From: Oidiodendron maius Zn
Taxonomy: Eukaryota > Ascomycota > Leotiomycetes > Myxotrichaceae
Assembly (NCBI GenBank): GCA_000827325.1
Contig: KN832888.1
Coordinates: forward strand, 534,069 to 598,068
DNA: 64,000 nucleotides
Direction: 5' to 3'
In this document: positions 20,385 through 32,801 of the stretch, in pieces
Numbering within the stretch: the stretch's first letter is position 1
Layout: each line of letters opens with the position of its first letter
Notes under the pieces: model-generated
Told to the model about the DNA's origin: nothing
The model's database searches: none
The model's input: only the letters and a program-made list of their open reading frames with translations
Made by a program: the position numbers and the translations under genes

Positions 20385-21187
20385 ATAATATGCCCCCGAT
20401 AATTGGAGCTTCAATTTATTGACAACACTACCTGGAACTCAAGAAGTAGTATCGTGACTAATTTTTTGATTCTGTATCATAGGACCTGGCAGTCGGAAAT
20501 AACTGGCCGCTCATGCCCGTCGCCTCCAGTCAGCCTTGCATTTAGTCACGTGTTATTTATTATGTGGAGTTGGACGACAACCTCCCTTACAACGACCTAG
20601 GCGTCTGACATTTAACTCGCTCTGTGATTTGGAGATAGATTTCTAGTCTTACTATTTTGTCTGAGGTAACTGTATCATTCTATTCGGTATGTCTCGTGCG
20701 GCGAAATACAATTTGCTCTCTCCTTCGCCAAAACCAAAAGAATAGGAAAGTTTTCACCACTGTTAATGCCCGGTCTGGTCCACGCCGAATAACCATCCCT
20801 TACGCCACTCAAGGAAGTGGTGGGAATATGGCGTCCAGTGCCTGGCTATCTTTAGCTTCTCCGTGCTGTCTCTTAAGTACATGAATGATTTTAACTCCTG
20901 GCGAGCCCGCTCTCCGAAGCCATGACATCCCACTGGTAACGGGTGGCACAATCAGCGCCTTAGTTCATATCGCACTCCACTCCTGCGATAATGAGCACTC
21001 ATGTGAGGAGTGTAGTCCATCTTAGGCGGGTGATGTATACACGTAGGTGGCTTGCACAGGAGCCTAAATATGCCATCAAACAAAGTATAAGTCGTGATGT
21101 TAGATGACATATAAATAAGGCGGCTGACATAACCTTCATGCTGATGTAGCATACCCCTAAATGATATGGAGAGAAATGTACAGTGGA
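20385..21187. other. Intergenic region hydrolase promoter / yakA 3' flank
   Basis: About 800 bases between two minus-strand genes. Frames at 20652-20884 and 20952-21197 look accidental. A single TCACGTG E-box lies near 20547, about 180 bases upstream of the hydrolase start. No gene is seen. Confidence 0.5.
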
Positions 21188-24177
21188 TCACTGCCATTGG
21201 TTTTGCCCCATAAAGCCTTCCTCGAGAGTGCGGTCTTCGAGGTTACGAATGAAGTCTCGGTTGTTTCGAGGCCCTCCTTGCCCACCTTGGGCTGCTCTAC
21301 TTCCTCTCCTCCGTGCGCTACCCGGGTTCCCGTCAGGAGCCCCGTCAGGCGGCGGTGGGTAGTAAGCCGGACTTGGCTGAAGCCGGATAGGTTGACTAGG
21401 ATCGAGATGGCTGGCCACTCGTTGAATTGCCACAGGTATTCCACCTTGCTGCATCTCCATTGTAGAAGCTCGTTGTCGCCCCGACCGCATTGTCGCCTGT
21501 GCATATAGACTATTCTGCTGTGGTGGACCTGGAGCATATTGCGCAGGCGCCATTTGGGAAGGAGGTTGGGGCATCATTCCCATCTGGTTGTATGGTCCAG
21601 ACTGTTGGGCCGGATATGGCGGTGGCGCGCCTTGGTGATTGGGATTAGGCGAGTACATGTTATTGTTATTGTAAATCGGAGGTCCCTGACCTTGCGCGGC
21701 TGGGGTATACTGGCCGTGTGGTACACCAGTGTTGTAGGGTGTCTGGACAGCTGAGTGGGCTTGGTTCGAATGAGCTTGAGCTTGTGCGGCCTGGGCTGCC
21801 TGAGCAGCTTGAGCAGCCTGAGCCGCCTGCGCTCGCTGCTTACTCAGAGCTTCAGCTTGCTGTTGTTGCTGGGTACCAGGCGCAGGGGAGCGGTTGATTG
21901 AGCTTGACTTGAGATTCATCGGGGGGACAAATGGCCCGGTGAACTTCTGTTGTGTGATGAAGGGATGTAGCTTCGCCTGTTGAGGCGACCAACGTTCTAG
22001 GGGATTGATATTCAGCAGACCTCGTACGAAGTCAATAAAGGCGACTCGGTTGTTCATTTCTGCGAGAGATATTAGCTGCAAGTCTAGAACAGACTGATTT
22101 GTCCCTACCTCTATCAATTTCGCTCTGTTTCATATTTTTCCGAGGCATTGCGTATGATCGAATGATCTCGGGTAATGTCGTTGCTTGGAAGTACTTCTTG
22201 CTTGGCTGCTCCTTGGTTCCATGCTCTCGAGAGTACTGTTCCATACTTTTCAGATGATACGTTCGCCTTCCATAGTCATCCACGTCATGCCTCTTCTCGA
22301 AAAACTCCCCAGCCTGCTTCCCCATCTCGAGCATCCAATTTGGAGGATTTCCTAGCATCTCAACAATTCGTGATACTTGGTTATATTCCGAAGATCCTGG
22401 GAAAAGGGGTAAACCCAGAAATAATTCAACAACGATACACCCTAATGACCACATATCGATTGCGGAGGAATATGGAAGGCCAAGTAAAACCTCAGGCGAT
22501 CTATAGAATCTGGATTGGATGTACGTATACACGGTCTGGCGTTCGTCACAGGCAGATCCGAAATCGATGATCTTAATAATCGGACTCTCGAGGTTCTTGA
22601 GCAAGATATTCTCCGGTTTGAGATCGCAATGTATCAGTCGAGCTTTGTTTAACAGACTCAAACCATTCAACAATTGTTGTGCAAAGACACGTACTAATGT
22701 CGTGCTCAGTCCTCTGAATTGGTTCTGTTTGATCAACTCGTAAAGGTTCACGCTCAGCAGCTCGAACACCAAGCAAAGATGTTGTCGATGGATGAAGGTG
22801 TCTTTTAGTCGAAGAAGATGGTGGTCGTCGTTCTTGTCGAGCTTTGTGTTAAGCTGGAGAGAAGAGTTAGCGTAAAGGATATGGGGGGAAAAAGAGCTGA
22901 GGGTCTTCTGACAAGGTCAAGAACCGAAACCTCCATCATACTCTGATTAAAGTATGCAGTCCTGTTTTTCACCACCTTAACAGCTACAACCTCCTGTGTT
23001 TTTAAGTTCTGGCATTTCACAACCTGCCCAAAGGTGCCTTGGCCGAGAACATCGAGGATGAGATAACGGTTCCTGAGAGAGGTTGTAAGTATTCTATATT
23101 GGGCTGTTTTTGGGCTTAAAGATTGGGACATACTTATGGCCAGTCTCCTCGGAGCCTAAAATGTCATTAACATAGAGGATGTAGTCACTGTCTTCATTGT
23201 CGAATCCATCATTCTTAACGCCCTTACTCGGTTTGGTCAAGACGCGGCGAGGATTTCGTGACGACTCGTACTTGAAGCTGGGATTGCATATGCGATACGT
23301 AGAAGGTAGATGGCTTGTGAGGGCTTGTAGGGGCTACAATATAAAGTTAGCACGGCGACCTTCTTGCTCGACGAATGGTACATACGCTTATGAATCCACC
23401 TTCTGGATTTGCTCGCCGAAACGCAGGTTGGGCATTGACCTTAGGTTTCAAATCTGTCATCGACTGCACTTTGGTGAACTGTGGAACAGGCCCTCTCCCA
23501 GGCGGACCTGGGGGAATTTGTGAGCCGTGCCTGCGCGGCGACTTCGTGTCATTTCCAAATACGGCATTCAGCTGCACAGTTGCAGAATGAGGATAGACAT
23601 CGCTGCTCGAAGAGGAATAAGGCGTAATGGGCGGTAACTGCTGGTTTTGCGGGCGATTGGCATAATAGGAAGTGGGGGACGTGTAGTTCGCTGCCTTTGC
23701 TGGCGACTGGCGCTGAGCCGCTGCTTGTGACCCGTATTGACTCTGGCTCTGGTGCGGTGGGCCATATGGAGACGCAGGTGAAAGTGCCTCCATTGGGGAG
23801 TAGCGTTGCGCCGCTGCCGAAGGCTCTTGGGGAGAATGGTGCGGGCCTACTCGACTGCCCGACAGAGGAGGTTGCTGATGATGAGGTCTCATGGCGTACT
23901 TCATCCCGCTATAGGGATCTCCAGCATCCGACATGGCCACGTCCCCATTCCCGTCTCGCATTTGTGTCGACGCAGTTGGCGAAGCCGCCATAGACTGGGC
24001 CTGGGATTGAGGATGTGCACCTGCTCCGCCTTGATACTGCTCGTAGGTGAAGCCGGCAGGAGCCTGTCCTGGCGCGTTGCCGTGGTAGTCGCGCGAGACG
24101 GGTGGTTGGACTAGCGGGGGGTTGCCGTTGTATCTTCTCCCAGAGGCGGAGTCAGAATAGGCGCCCCATTGATCCAT
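21188..24177 (-). CDS. yakA: DYRK-family protein kinase YakA (Yak1)
   Basis: Five exons: 24177-23386, 23333-23134, 23072-22913, 22853-22109 and 22059-21188, giving 922 aa. The first ~330 residues are disordered (Gln/Pro/Ser-rich). The kinase domain follows: GQGTFGQVVKC glycine loop, VAVKVVKN lysine, HCDLKPEN catalytic loop, DFGSACDE, and the activation loop YTYIQSRFYRSPE, whose second Tyr is the DYRK autophosphorylation site. HCD instead of HRD and the SRFYRSPEV run are typical of Yak1. The C-terminal ~250 residues are low-complexity, with an AAQ repeat at 21771-21840 and many Pro/Gln. Yak1 restrains growth under nutrient and stress signals downstream of PKA/TOR. It shares a 1.3-kb divergent promoter region with the Rad26 gene. 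Confidence 0.95.
21771..21840. repeat. 9-nt coding repeat (Ala-Ala-Gln units) in yakA
   Basis: About six imperfect copies of a 9-nt unit encode alternating Ala-Ala-Gln in the tail of YakA on the minus strand. Third positions vary between units, so the repeat is old or selected at protein level. Such tracts often differ in length between strains. Confidence 0.7.
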
Positions 24178-25468
24178 CGCGAGGCGAGAGGAGCGATACG
24201 AGGCCCAACGTCGAAGGCGACCGGTGTGTGAGGCAGGTCGTTGACTGGGGAAGGGAGCAACGAAGGAGGAGCAGAAAGTTGTCTGCCGCGAACGGGCTAT
24301 CGACGCAGGCGAGCGGCGACTCGAAGAAAGAGAAGTAAAATGAGGATCGCCTCTGAGAAGAGGCTGGACCAGCCCGAGGAGAGTACAGTCCGGTATCAGC
24401 GATGCATGATGGGGTGAGGGAGGATTGGGGTGGAGATGTCGGCGACGACAAGAGGGAGGTGAGGTTGAACGTGAGGTTGGATGTTTCTCGCGCGGATGGA
24501 TAGTTGGGCGTGATAGGCCTGTAGCACTGGTGGTGGTAAGGTAGGAAAGCTGAAGGCGTAGCTAAGGTAAGGCACCGCCAGCACAGGTCAGCTGGGCGAG
24601 GGCGACACACCACAAGTGTCGATGGTGAGGGACGACAGAGAGGAAGAAAATGAAGAAGATGCCAGAGGAGGTGGTGGTGCTAGGAGGAAGGAGAGGGAGA
24701 GAAGAGGGACGGCAAGCAGCTGGAGAATCCCGACTCTTCGCAACACATCATCCAGTCTCCAATACCTTAATCCACGCCGGTCTCAGGCGAGGCCACTACG
24801 AACAGCAAACACGGGCTGGTCCTACACGCAGGCGGATTTGGGAGGCGGGGACGGTTACGGTGTTCCTACCTGGCTTTTGCGCTTTTGCGCAGCTTCTGGT
24901 ACATGATTCCCCTCAGGATTGGCCCAAGAAGGGGAACTATATTGTCGTCGTGCATGTCACAGCTGCTCCTGGTCAACGGCCTGTGATTTCGCGCTCCAGC
25001 CACATTTCACCAGCCTCGTTTTCAAGCCTTGTATCTGAGGCAGTAACTCTCCCACATGCATGACGTCCTGTCAGCCTTACTCGCTGCCTACAGCACTCTT
25101 TTCCCTCCATTAGGAATCAGCCGAGAACAGCTCAACCTCGATTTCATTCGCCTCTAGGTTCGAAACTTTTGCAAATTATCTTCCAAAGTAAGTGTTGCCT
25201 ATTCTTCACACGCCCCGCTACTCTTGCTCCCACTTTTGGGCTTTTCACTCTTAACCGCCTTCCTGTAACATTTTCTACCGCCTTCCGAGCGTGAACTGAC
25301 TCTTGAAAGATACTACCCCGCCAACCTCGACAAGGTGACACTTGCCACTCCGGATGCTTTCCTATATCAGCTCTAGGAGCCTGCCTCGGTGCTGTAGGCC
25401 TTTCTATCAGCTGTATAATATATCACCGTTGAAGCAGGTCTCCTGATCCCACACTCCGGACTCGCGAG
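24178..25468. other. Divergent promoter region yakA / rad26
   Basis: About 1.3 kb between the two start codons. The yakA side (24178-24620) is GC-rich with long minus-strand open frames lacking family features, probably 5' leader. A purine-rich run AGAGGGAGAGAAGAGGGACGG lies near 24690-24712. No separate gene is supported. Confidence 0.55.
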
Positions 25469-28400
25469 ATGTCGTCCTTGGGGACACCTCACGCTCCAGC
25501 TGGGGCGCCAGATGCCTTTGCCTCTCCATCAGCCGTGAGCGGTGTCGCGCCGCTCCAAGATGGAAAAGGAGTTATTCCGAGGGCTGTTGCAATGGCGGCA
25601 GATGAAGCACTTCAACATAGTTCTGCGGCTGACGAAGCCAACGCTTTGAAGGACTTGACCGAAAACGTCCGCGATCAGGAAGAGCTTGAGCGGGACATTA
25701 CAAACCAAGCGAACCAAGTGTTGATTGAGCAGGAAGATGAGAGGGATCAAAAGAGGATCGATAAAGTGAAGGGCAATATCGACAAGCTTGAGGCTCAGAG
25801 GAGAACTCAGCGCCGGCGGCTGGATACACTTTCTAACAATATGCTTATGCATCGGAGGTGCCTCGCGGAAATCGAGCGTATCGATGCGGAGCTTGTGTCA
25901 TTAAAAGGAGACATCGCAGATATACAACGTCGTATAGATGAGAGACATCAATATGATGGAGATGAGAATAACGAGCAAGAGGCGACTGCTGGAAACAAAA
26001 GGCTCCCTAATGAGAGCCAGCGAGAATTCCTCATTCGCACCGGAAAAATTACCCCTTTCTCTCAACTTCCAAGTAGGGCCATGGATGACCATCATGGAGA
26101 CCTAACAGAGGCTCTGATGGATGCTGAGGAAGAAGCTGTGGTCGTTGAACCCGTAGCTGCAGAGGCAGAGCCAAGGTCTCACCAGAACCTCCGTTTGCCA
26201 GGCTTCGCAGATATATCAGAAGGTATTGGCCAGCCTGAGAGTGAATTTTCATTGCGCCCCCGAAAAAAGAGGAGGCTGGAGGAAGTTCACTCTTCCACCG
26301 CCGTTCAAAGCCAAAGTGTCTACGATCAAGAAGATGACGACGATATATACTCTCCTGAAACCTTGGACGAAAAGCTGGGTGGGATTGAAGAGTCTGGAGA
26401 AGATGGAGACGATGGAGACGATGACCTGATGACTGCACGTACTTCTAAAAAGAAAGAAATTAGGCAGAGCCAGGTCGAAAAGACAGATCTCACTGGGATC
26501 GACGATGGGAATGAACATATGTATCAAAAAAGACTCAGGGATTGGGTAGCAAAGAGAAGTGCGGCTCGGCGTCACAAATTGCAAGAGGCTGAAGGTATCG
26601 CCTTGCAGGAGGATGAAGACGTGGATGAGTGGTTCAAGCCATGTCCCGATGCACCGGATCACGAGTTTGAAAACGGTATTAAGCTACCCGGCGATATTTA
26701 TCCTGCACTATTTGACTATCAAAAAACCGGGGTCCAATGGCTCGGTGAGCTGTATTCTCAACAAGTCGGAGGTATAATAGGAGACGAGATGGGCCTCGGC
26801 AAAACGATCCAAATAATATCTTTCTTAGCGGGATTGCATTACAGCAAGAAGCTCACCAAGCCCGTCATTGTTGTTGCCCCTGCTACCGTTCTCCGCCAGT
26901 GGGTCAATGAGTTCCATAGATGGTGGCCGCCCCTGCGGGTATCAATCCTGCATAGCTCAGGAAGCGGCATGCTCAACATTAGCAATGAAAATCGCGTAGA
27001 AGAGGTTGAGGCAATGTATGGTCAAGATAAGAAGCCCACGAAATCGATGAAAGCAGCTCAGAGGGTTGTAAATCAGGTCTTAATCCATGGTCACGTCCTA
27101 GTCACAACTTATGCTGGACTTCAGACGTATTCTGATGCCTTGGTTTCTGTCGATTGGGAGTACGCTGTTCTTGATGAAGGTCATAAGATCAGAAATCCAA
27201 ACACCGCCATCACAATCTACTGCAAGGAACTAAGAACTCCCAATCGGGTAATTCTTTCAGGCACTCCGATGCAAAATAACCTGATTGAGCTTTGGTCTCT
27301 CTTCGATTTTGTCTTTCCTATGAGGCTTGGCACACTTGTCAATTTTCGACAAGCATTTGAAGTTCCAATCAAGCTAGGCGGATACGCCAATGCTACGAAT
27401 CTGCAGGTGCTAACTGCGACGAAGTGTGCCGAGACGTTAAAAGCTGCAATAAGTCCATATCTTCTGCAGAGGCTGAAAGTTGATGTCGCATCAGACTTAC
27501 CAAAGAAAAGTGAACAAGTTCTCTTTTGTAAGCTCACTAAGCCACAGCGGGAAGCCTACGAGAGATTCCTTGCATCCAATGAAATGGAATCCATCTTGAA
27601 AGGTTCGCGACAGTCGCTTTATGGAATTGATATCCTTCGCAAGATATGCAATCATCCTGATCTTCTTGAGCCGGGACTGAAAGGCAAGCCAGGTTACAAG
27701 TGGGGAAACCCAAATAAATCTGGAAAAATGCAAGTGGTAAAGGCCCTACTGGAAATGTGGAGGCAGTTTGGCCACAAAACATTACTCTTCAGTCAAGGTG
27801 TACTAATGCTGAATATCATTGAGGACTTTGTACGAGGTCTCGAAGGTTTCAACTATCTCAGGATGGATGGTTCTACCAATATAAAGGACAGACAGAGCCT
27901 TGTGGATCGATTTAATAATGACCCTGATTTGCACGTCTTCCTCCTCACAACAAAAGTTGGAGGGCTTGGCGTTAATTTGACAGGCGCAAATCGAGTTATC
28001 ATATTTGACCCAGACTGGAATCCCTCGACTGATGTTCAAGCTCGTGAGCGTGCTTGGCGTCTTGGCCAAAAGAAGGAAGTTACCATATATCGCCTGATGA
28101 CTGCAGGTACCATTGAGGAGAAGATATACCATCGACAAATCTTCAAACAGTTTCTCACGAACAAGATCCTGAAAGACCCTAAGCAACGTCAGACCTTTCA
28201 AATGAAGGATCTATATGATTTATTTACACTGGGCACAACCGAAGATGGCAATACAGAAACAGGCGAGATGTTTAAAGGATCGGAAGTTCAATTCAAGAGG
28301 AGTCTGACACCCGTGTCCTCGGAGGAGTATGCCACGCTGGAACGAACCAACACAGCGTCGGCTGTCCAGCAAGATATTGTCATCCCAAGCATTGTTCGAC

Positions 28401-29107
28401 ATGGCTCCCCAGATAGTCAAATCCATCGAGACGCTGATACCGATGTTCGAAATCTTACTGGTGTTGCTGGGCTGGAAGCTTTCGGTAGTGATCCTGCAGA
28501 AGACAAGCCATCATCTGACGAGTCCAGACTTTTGGAAGGTATTTTTGCGCGCTCCGGGGTTCACAGTGCCTTGGAGCATGACCAAATCATCAACGGCAAG
28601 AAGAAGCTCGCCGCGGATCGCAACATGCTGGAGCGAGAAGCTAAGAAAGTCGCCGCTGTAGCTGCTGCAGAGTTGCGAAGGGCCGGTGAAACCGCAAGTA
28701 CCATTACACCCGGGACGGTCACCTGGACCGGGGAGTTCGGTTCGGCCGGCAGGCCAGTGGACGTGCGACGCGGTGCTGGGCCGAGCTCAGCAGGTATCCT
28801 CGCTGGACTCGCCAGCAGGCAAGGTCTATCCGCTAGTGAGAGTGCCAGCAGTTCCAGATCTGTGACCCCAAGCGGTATGGAGGGAACTCCACGCGGCAAG
28901 GACTTTATGAAGCTCATCAGAGACTTCATACGGAGACAAGGCGGCTCTGTACCGAGTCAGTCGTTGGTAACCCATTTTGACCGAATGTGCAGGACACCGC
29001 AGCAAACAGCTGAATTCAAGCATATGCTAGGGGAGATCGCTATGCTTGAGAGAGGTACAAGTGGTCGGATGAGAGGCCGGTGGGTGCTAAAGGAGGAATT
29101 CAAATAA
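25469..29107 (+). CDS. Rad26/Rhp26 (CSB/ERCC6) SWI2/SNF2 ATPase for transcription-coupled repair
   Basis: One intronless exon of 1212 aa. The N-terminus contains a helical segment (NALKDLTENVRDQEELERD) that fits the autoinhibitory leucine latch of the CSB family, followed by coiled coil and acidic linkers (EEESGED..., DDGNE). The ATPase core starts near residue 415 with FDYQKTGVQWL. It has Walker A DEMGLGKTIQ (about 435), DEGH as motif II (about 567), SGTPMQNNLIELWSL as motif III, and motif VI QARERAWRLGQKKEV (about 858). Rad26 binds RNA polymerase II stalled at lesions and pushes it forward. The tail ends with a basic winged-helix-like stretch (FMKLIRDFIRRQGGSVPSQSLV). Length matches the fungal family. 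A single long exon is striking beside the intron-rich neighbours. Confidence 0.95.
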   Translation: MSSLGTPHAPAGAPDAFASPSAVSGVAPLQDGKGVIPRAVAMAADEALQHSSAADEANALKDLTENVRDQEELERDITNQANQVLIEQEDERDQKRIDKVKGNIDKLEAQRRTQRRRLDTLSNNMLMHRRCLAEIERIDAELVSLKGDIADIQRRIDERHQYDGDENNEQEATAGNKRLPNESQREFLIRTGKITPFSQLPSRAMDDHHGDLTEALMDAEEEAVVVEPVAAEAEPRSHQNLRLPGFADISEGIGQPESEFSLRPRKKRRLEEVHSSTAVQSQSVYDQEDDDDIYSPETLDEKLGGIEESGEDGDDGDDDLMTARTSKKKEIRQSQVEKTDLTGIDDGNEHMYQKRLRDWVAKRSAARRHKLQEAEGIALQEDEDVDEWFKPCPDAPDHEFENGIKLPGDIYPALFDYQKTGVQWLGELYSQQVGGIIGDEMGLGKTIQIISFLAGLHYSKKLTKPVIVVAPATVLRQWVNEFHRWWPPLRVSILHSSGSGMLNISNENRVEEVEAMYGQDKKPTKSMKAAQRVVNQVLIHGHVLVTTYAGLQTYSDALVSVDWEYAVLDEGHKIRNPNTAITIYCKELRTPNRVILSGTPMQNNLIELWSLFDFVFPMRLGTLVNFRQAFEVPIKLGGYANATNLQVLTATKCAETLKAAISPYLLQRLKVDVASDLPKKSEQVLFCKLTKPQREAYERFLASNEMESILKGSRQSLYGIDILRKICNHPDLLEPGLKGKPGYKWGNPNKSGKMQVVKALLEMWRQFGHKTLLFSQGVLMLNIIEDFVRGLEGFNYLRMDGSTNIKDRQSLVDRFNNDPDLHVFLLTTKVGGLGVNLTGANRVIIFDPDWNPSTDVQARERAWRLGQKKEVTIYRLMTAGTIEEKIYHRQIFKQFLTNKILKDPKQRQTFQMKDLYDLFTLGTTEDGNTETGEMFKGSEVQFKRSLTPVSSEEYATLERTNTASAVQQDIVIPSIVRHGSPDSQIHRDADTDVRNLTGVAGLEAFGSDPAEDKPSSDESRLLEGIFARSGVHSALEHDQIINGKKKLAADRNMLEREAKKVAAVAAAELRRAGETASTITPGTVTWTGEFGSAGRPVDVRRGAGPSSAGILAGLASRQGLSASESASSSRSVTPSGMEGTPRGKDFMKLIRDFIRRQGGSVPSQSLVTHFDRMCRTPQQTAEFKHMLGEIAMLERGTSGRMRGRWVLKEEFK

Positions 29108-29544
29108 AATGCCAGCCTCTAAAGGTACAAATAGATCTGCCATTCTAAATATCATGGACTCTTATAATACGCGCTGAGATATTATTTCATGGTACAGGCG
29201 TTCAGAAAATAAAGATTTCAAAGCAATCACCTACAAGTCTGTATATAGTTCACCTCAAGGAAAATGGAATATAATACTAGAAGCATATAAAATCGCTTTT
29301 GTTTACTTTTGTCAGTATCGGTAGGGCAGCGCTACATAACTCCGCGGCATAAGCTGGGGGGTATCAACGCTATTCAAATGCAGCATCTAATGTTGCATTC
29401 TAGATGCTACCATGCTCGGGAATAGCGCGCAAGGATCACACAATACCAGTTTCCTCGCCATTCACTAATCAGACCTTGGCCCTAGAATTACAATTGTGAT
29501 CGTTTTGCCTTCGAACCCAGTCATCGTCTCATACCGTCCGCTCC
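29108..29544. other. Convergent 3' region rad26 / cse1
   Basis: About 440 AT-rich bases between two converging stop codons. It contains a perfect 8-bp hairpin (29382-29408), described separately, and no gene. Confidence 0.6.
29382..29408. repeat. Perfect 8-bp inverted repeat between converging genes
   Basis: AGCATCTA and TAGATGCT flank an 11-nt spacer. A second, overlapping pair AATGCA/TGCATT (29377-29398) offers an alternative fold. The site lies 275 bases past the rad26 stop and 137 bases past the cse1 stop, so it could form in both transcripts. Role unknown. Confidence 0.4.
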
Positions 29545-32500
29545 TCAACTCATGTAAGACATCAAAACCATCTTTGCTTCTGGTGATAGTCTTTCATTGA
29601 CGTAGCCCCCAATAGCGCCTCCGTGTCGCTCATCCGCAGTCTTCAGATAAGAACCAACCCATGATTTGACATCGGTCACCTCGGGCCAGTCGTCCCGTGG
29701 CACTTTCTTGCATGTACTAAGTTGTGTGAAGCCGACGCCGAAGCTTAGATCGTCGACGTCTGCCTCAGCAACTACATCATCCACAGCAACTGGCATAGGC
29801 GGATTCTCCAGAAGCTTTAGCAGAGCCTCGCAGGTCTTGCTCCAGCCTTTGACGTACTTGACCCCAAAGGCCTGCGAATCGGTGAGCGTTTTAGTGAAGG
29901 ATATGACGGCAAGCTTGCGATCTAGAGGTCTAGCAAGTTGCTCAGTTGTCGGAAGGATGATTGTCAAGTAGATTGGGACGAATACGGCATCCTGAACAGT
30001 GTCTGAGTTTTTGATAAAGAAATCGGCTCCCAGACCTGACTGATCACGAGAGGAGATCAAGTGATAGAAGTGTACAAAGCGCTGCTTGAACTTCTCGGGT
30101 GGATTGTTGTTGAGACGAGTAAACAGGATGGTGAGGATCGTTGGGAAGTATTGCTGGATTGCAGACCTTGGAATCATTAGAAGGCTATCACCATAAGAAG
30201 CATTTGAGAGGCTTACACTTCGCATGACACAACAATTGCTTCCAGGATTTCAAAGGCATAGAGTTCCGTCTTCGATTTTCCTGACATGAGCTTCTGGAAG
30301 ATGCCTAGAATTGGCTCTACTTGATTTTGTGCAACAATGTGTGCCGCACTTCGAGGAATAATAGACGATAGCAGTCGAGAAAGTGCTGGCACGTTTCCCC
30401 TCGATTCCCAGAGCGTTGGCATGAGAATCGGCGCTATCAAAGCTTTGTAGAAATCAGGCAATGGGCCGTTTGGCCGACCTTCAAGAAGCGCTGCAAATAA
30501 TTGAAAAACGTATGGCATGAATTCTAAGATGATAGTCAGCACAAGTTCCGGATTCTCGAACAACGAGCTCACCCTGCACATCATTATGAAGCATCTCAGC
30601 AAATGGTGCATATAAACTGTTCTCCAGCTTCTCCGGTTGTGAAGGTGCAGTGTATCTATTAGTGTTAGTAAATCCACTTTCAACAGATCATTACCAACCT
30701 ACCTGACCAGTGCGCCTAAGGCTTCGAAGTGATAGTAGTAGAATCTTGGGTTGCTGGGGTTTCGGCCAATTATGCTAGTGATCTTAGTTAGATGCTGCAA
30801 AACACTATCTGTCATTGAGATGCTTCCATCTTTGAGGACAAGTAACACTCTCATAACGCAGCGCATCAGAAATTCATTCTCCTGTATCTTTTCCGGTACC
30901 GAATCCTTCTCGATAAGTTGGAACAAGTGTTCCAGAAGATCCTTCGCCAAAGGTGCAACATCATCCTTGCCAAAAATATGCTCGCCTGAATCGTTGGTGA
31001 GGAACAATACCCTCTCTACCGCAACTGCGGCATAGGTGTAGACAACATAATTAGATGATGCCAAATTCTTCACCAGCGGTGGAAAGGCTGCAGTCCATTG
31101 AGCTTTAGTCAGGAGGCTGCGGAAAGTGTAGAGGAACTTGATGGCGTCAACTTTTAGTATAGGCTCCACCCCAGTATCGGCAAGCAAATCACTTGCAATG
31201 TTGTTCTGGAAAAAGTCAACCACATTAACTAATGTGTTCGTAGTCTTCACACCATGAGTAGCAGTTATGACACCCTTAGCCGCAATTGCAGAAAATAAGT
31301 AAACTGCAGTGTCCTTTGACTTCCATGCTGAACTGGGATCTCTGTCAAACACTCCGAGGTAGTGGGTGATGTACCGTCCAACAACATCTGTCACAAGTTG
31401 CTCGAATTTTTCCAAGAGTTTCCGTAAGAAGTCAGTAGCTGCCCTCCGTCGTGTGTCTGCATCTGAACCTTCTAAGTCTCTTCGAATGTACTCAATTGGC
31501 TCGTCCTCAAACAGTTCAATGTCTGACTCTCTTAAACTAATGTTTGGCAATACTACATTCTCTATCACTTGGCCAAGAGTTAGATCGTTATTGAAAGCAA
31601 CAGCATGTTTGTCTTGACTTGCAACAGCTGTCAGAAAATGCAATGCCTTGCTGACCAGGATGTCGAACTTCGTCTCGGGACCAATTGTCGTTAGCAGACT
31701 CCAGGTACTAGTAATAAATGGCTGGCAGAGGTCTCCGAAAGCATCCTCGTATTTTTGCATGTATAGCGTTATAACTTCGCAAATTCCGGCTTTGACAAAT
31801 TCTAGAGGCCCAGATTCCGAATCATCTTCAGTGACTAAGAAAGAATTCTGGTATGTCAGGTATTTATGGAGCAGGGATGTGACTTCAGCAAGATTATCTT
31901 CGAAAATGGGGGGAAGATCTTGGCATGATAAATCATAGAATATCTTTACAAGAAGATTCATGACCTCAATTTGTTGTTTCAGAAGCTCTTTGTTGTTTTT
32001 GTTCGCTTCAATTTGTTGATCAGTGCTCTGTAGAAAATAGATGTTAGTAAGTGACACAATGTGAGCTATGAGAAGGATTCATACTGCTAGTAACTGCACA
32101 TAGGCTTGTCCAAATTTACTAAGGACATGGTTGACCTCTATGTACAGGTCATCAGAGGCAAAGAGTGGCCTCCAGCGTTTGAAGATGGAATGTGCCACTT
32201 CTAACACGCCGATGTTGACTTTAGCATTGTCCGCGCTAAGGCGCGAAACCAAATCCTAGAGGGTATTAGCACAATCTCTATTCTATCTTTACAATGGCCC
32301 AACTAACATCAATCAGCGTGTCCCAACGAGTCCAGAAGTCGGAATCCGCAATCAGACTTATTGTTTCTCCCAGTTGTGATTGAATACTTGGAGGCACTGA
32401 GATCATCAGACCGATGAGCTCTTTCTTTATGGTCACCACTTCATTCTCTGGCAATTTATAGCCGCCCTCCTCATCCTGTGGCTTGCGTTAGAGCCGCCAT

Positions 32501-32801
32501 AGGAGAATATCCACGCATGCAGATACGTACCACCCAGTTGAACTTGATGAAGTTCTTAAAGCACAGAGCGCCTGAAAGCCGCGTGTTCAGAGGTAGTGCC
32601 TCAGAAGCAACAATGTTGAGTAGGAGGAGAGAGAATCCGTCTTTGGCTTCTTCGACCTTGAGCGCAGCCTCAGCTAGTTGCAGGTTGTCAGATACTGGTC
32701 AATGGAAAAGACGACGGCATCCTTTATTTACCTTGTTTGTGCTGCCGCGGATCGAGCGTAGCCTGCAGCAGTTGGGCAACAGTCTCCAACTGTGAAGCCA
32801 T
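29545..32801 (-). CDS. Exportin-2 Cse1/KapE (importin-alpha export receptor)
   Basis: Eight exons: 32801-32732, 32673-32531, 32475-32308, 32255-32085, 32027-30703, 30655-30573, 30523-30217 and 30166-29545, giving 962 aa, the usual length for Cse1. Diagnostic stretches are the N-terminal MASQLETVAQLLQATLDPRQ with the importin-beta N-domain after it, RLSGALCFKNFIKFNWV, SDFWTRWDTLIDDLVSR, DLEGSDADTRRRAATDFLR and the C-terminal GVGFTQLSTCKK. Cse1 returns importin-alpha from nucleus to cytoplasm with RanGTP and is essential in yeast. The protein is all HEAT repeats. The N-terminal third is cut by five short introns, after which one exon of 1325 nt carries the middle. All phases agree. Confidence 0.95.

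Noticed and set aside
24152-24613. 153-codon minus-strand frame upstream of yakA
   Set aside because: Lies in the yakA leader; no ATG-led continuation into the kinase and no family motif.
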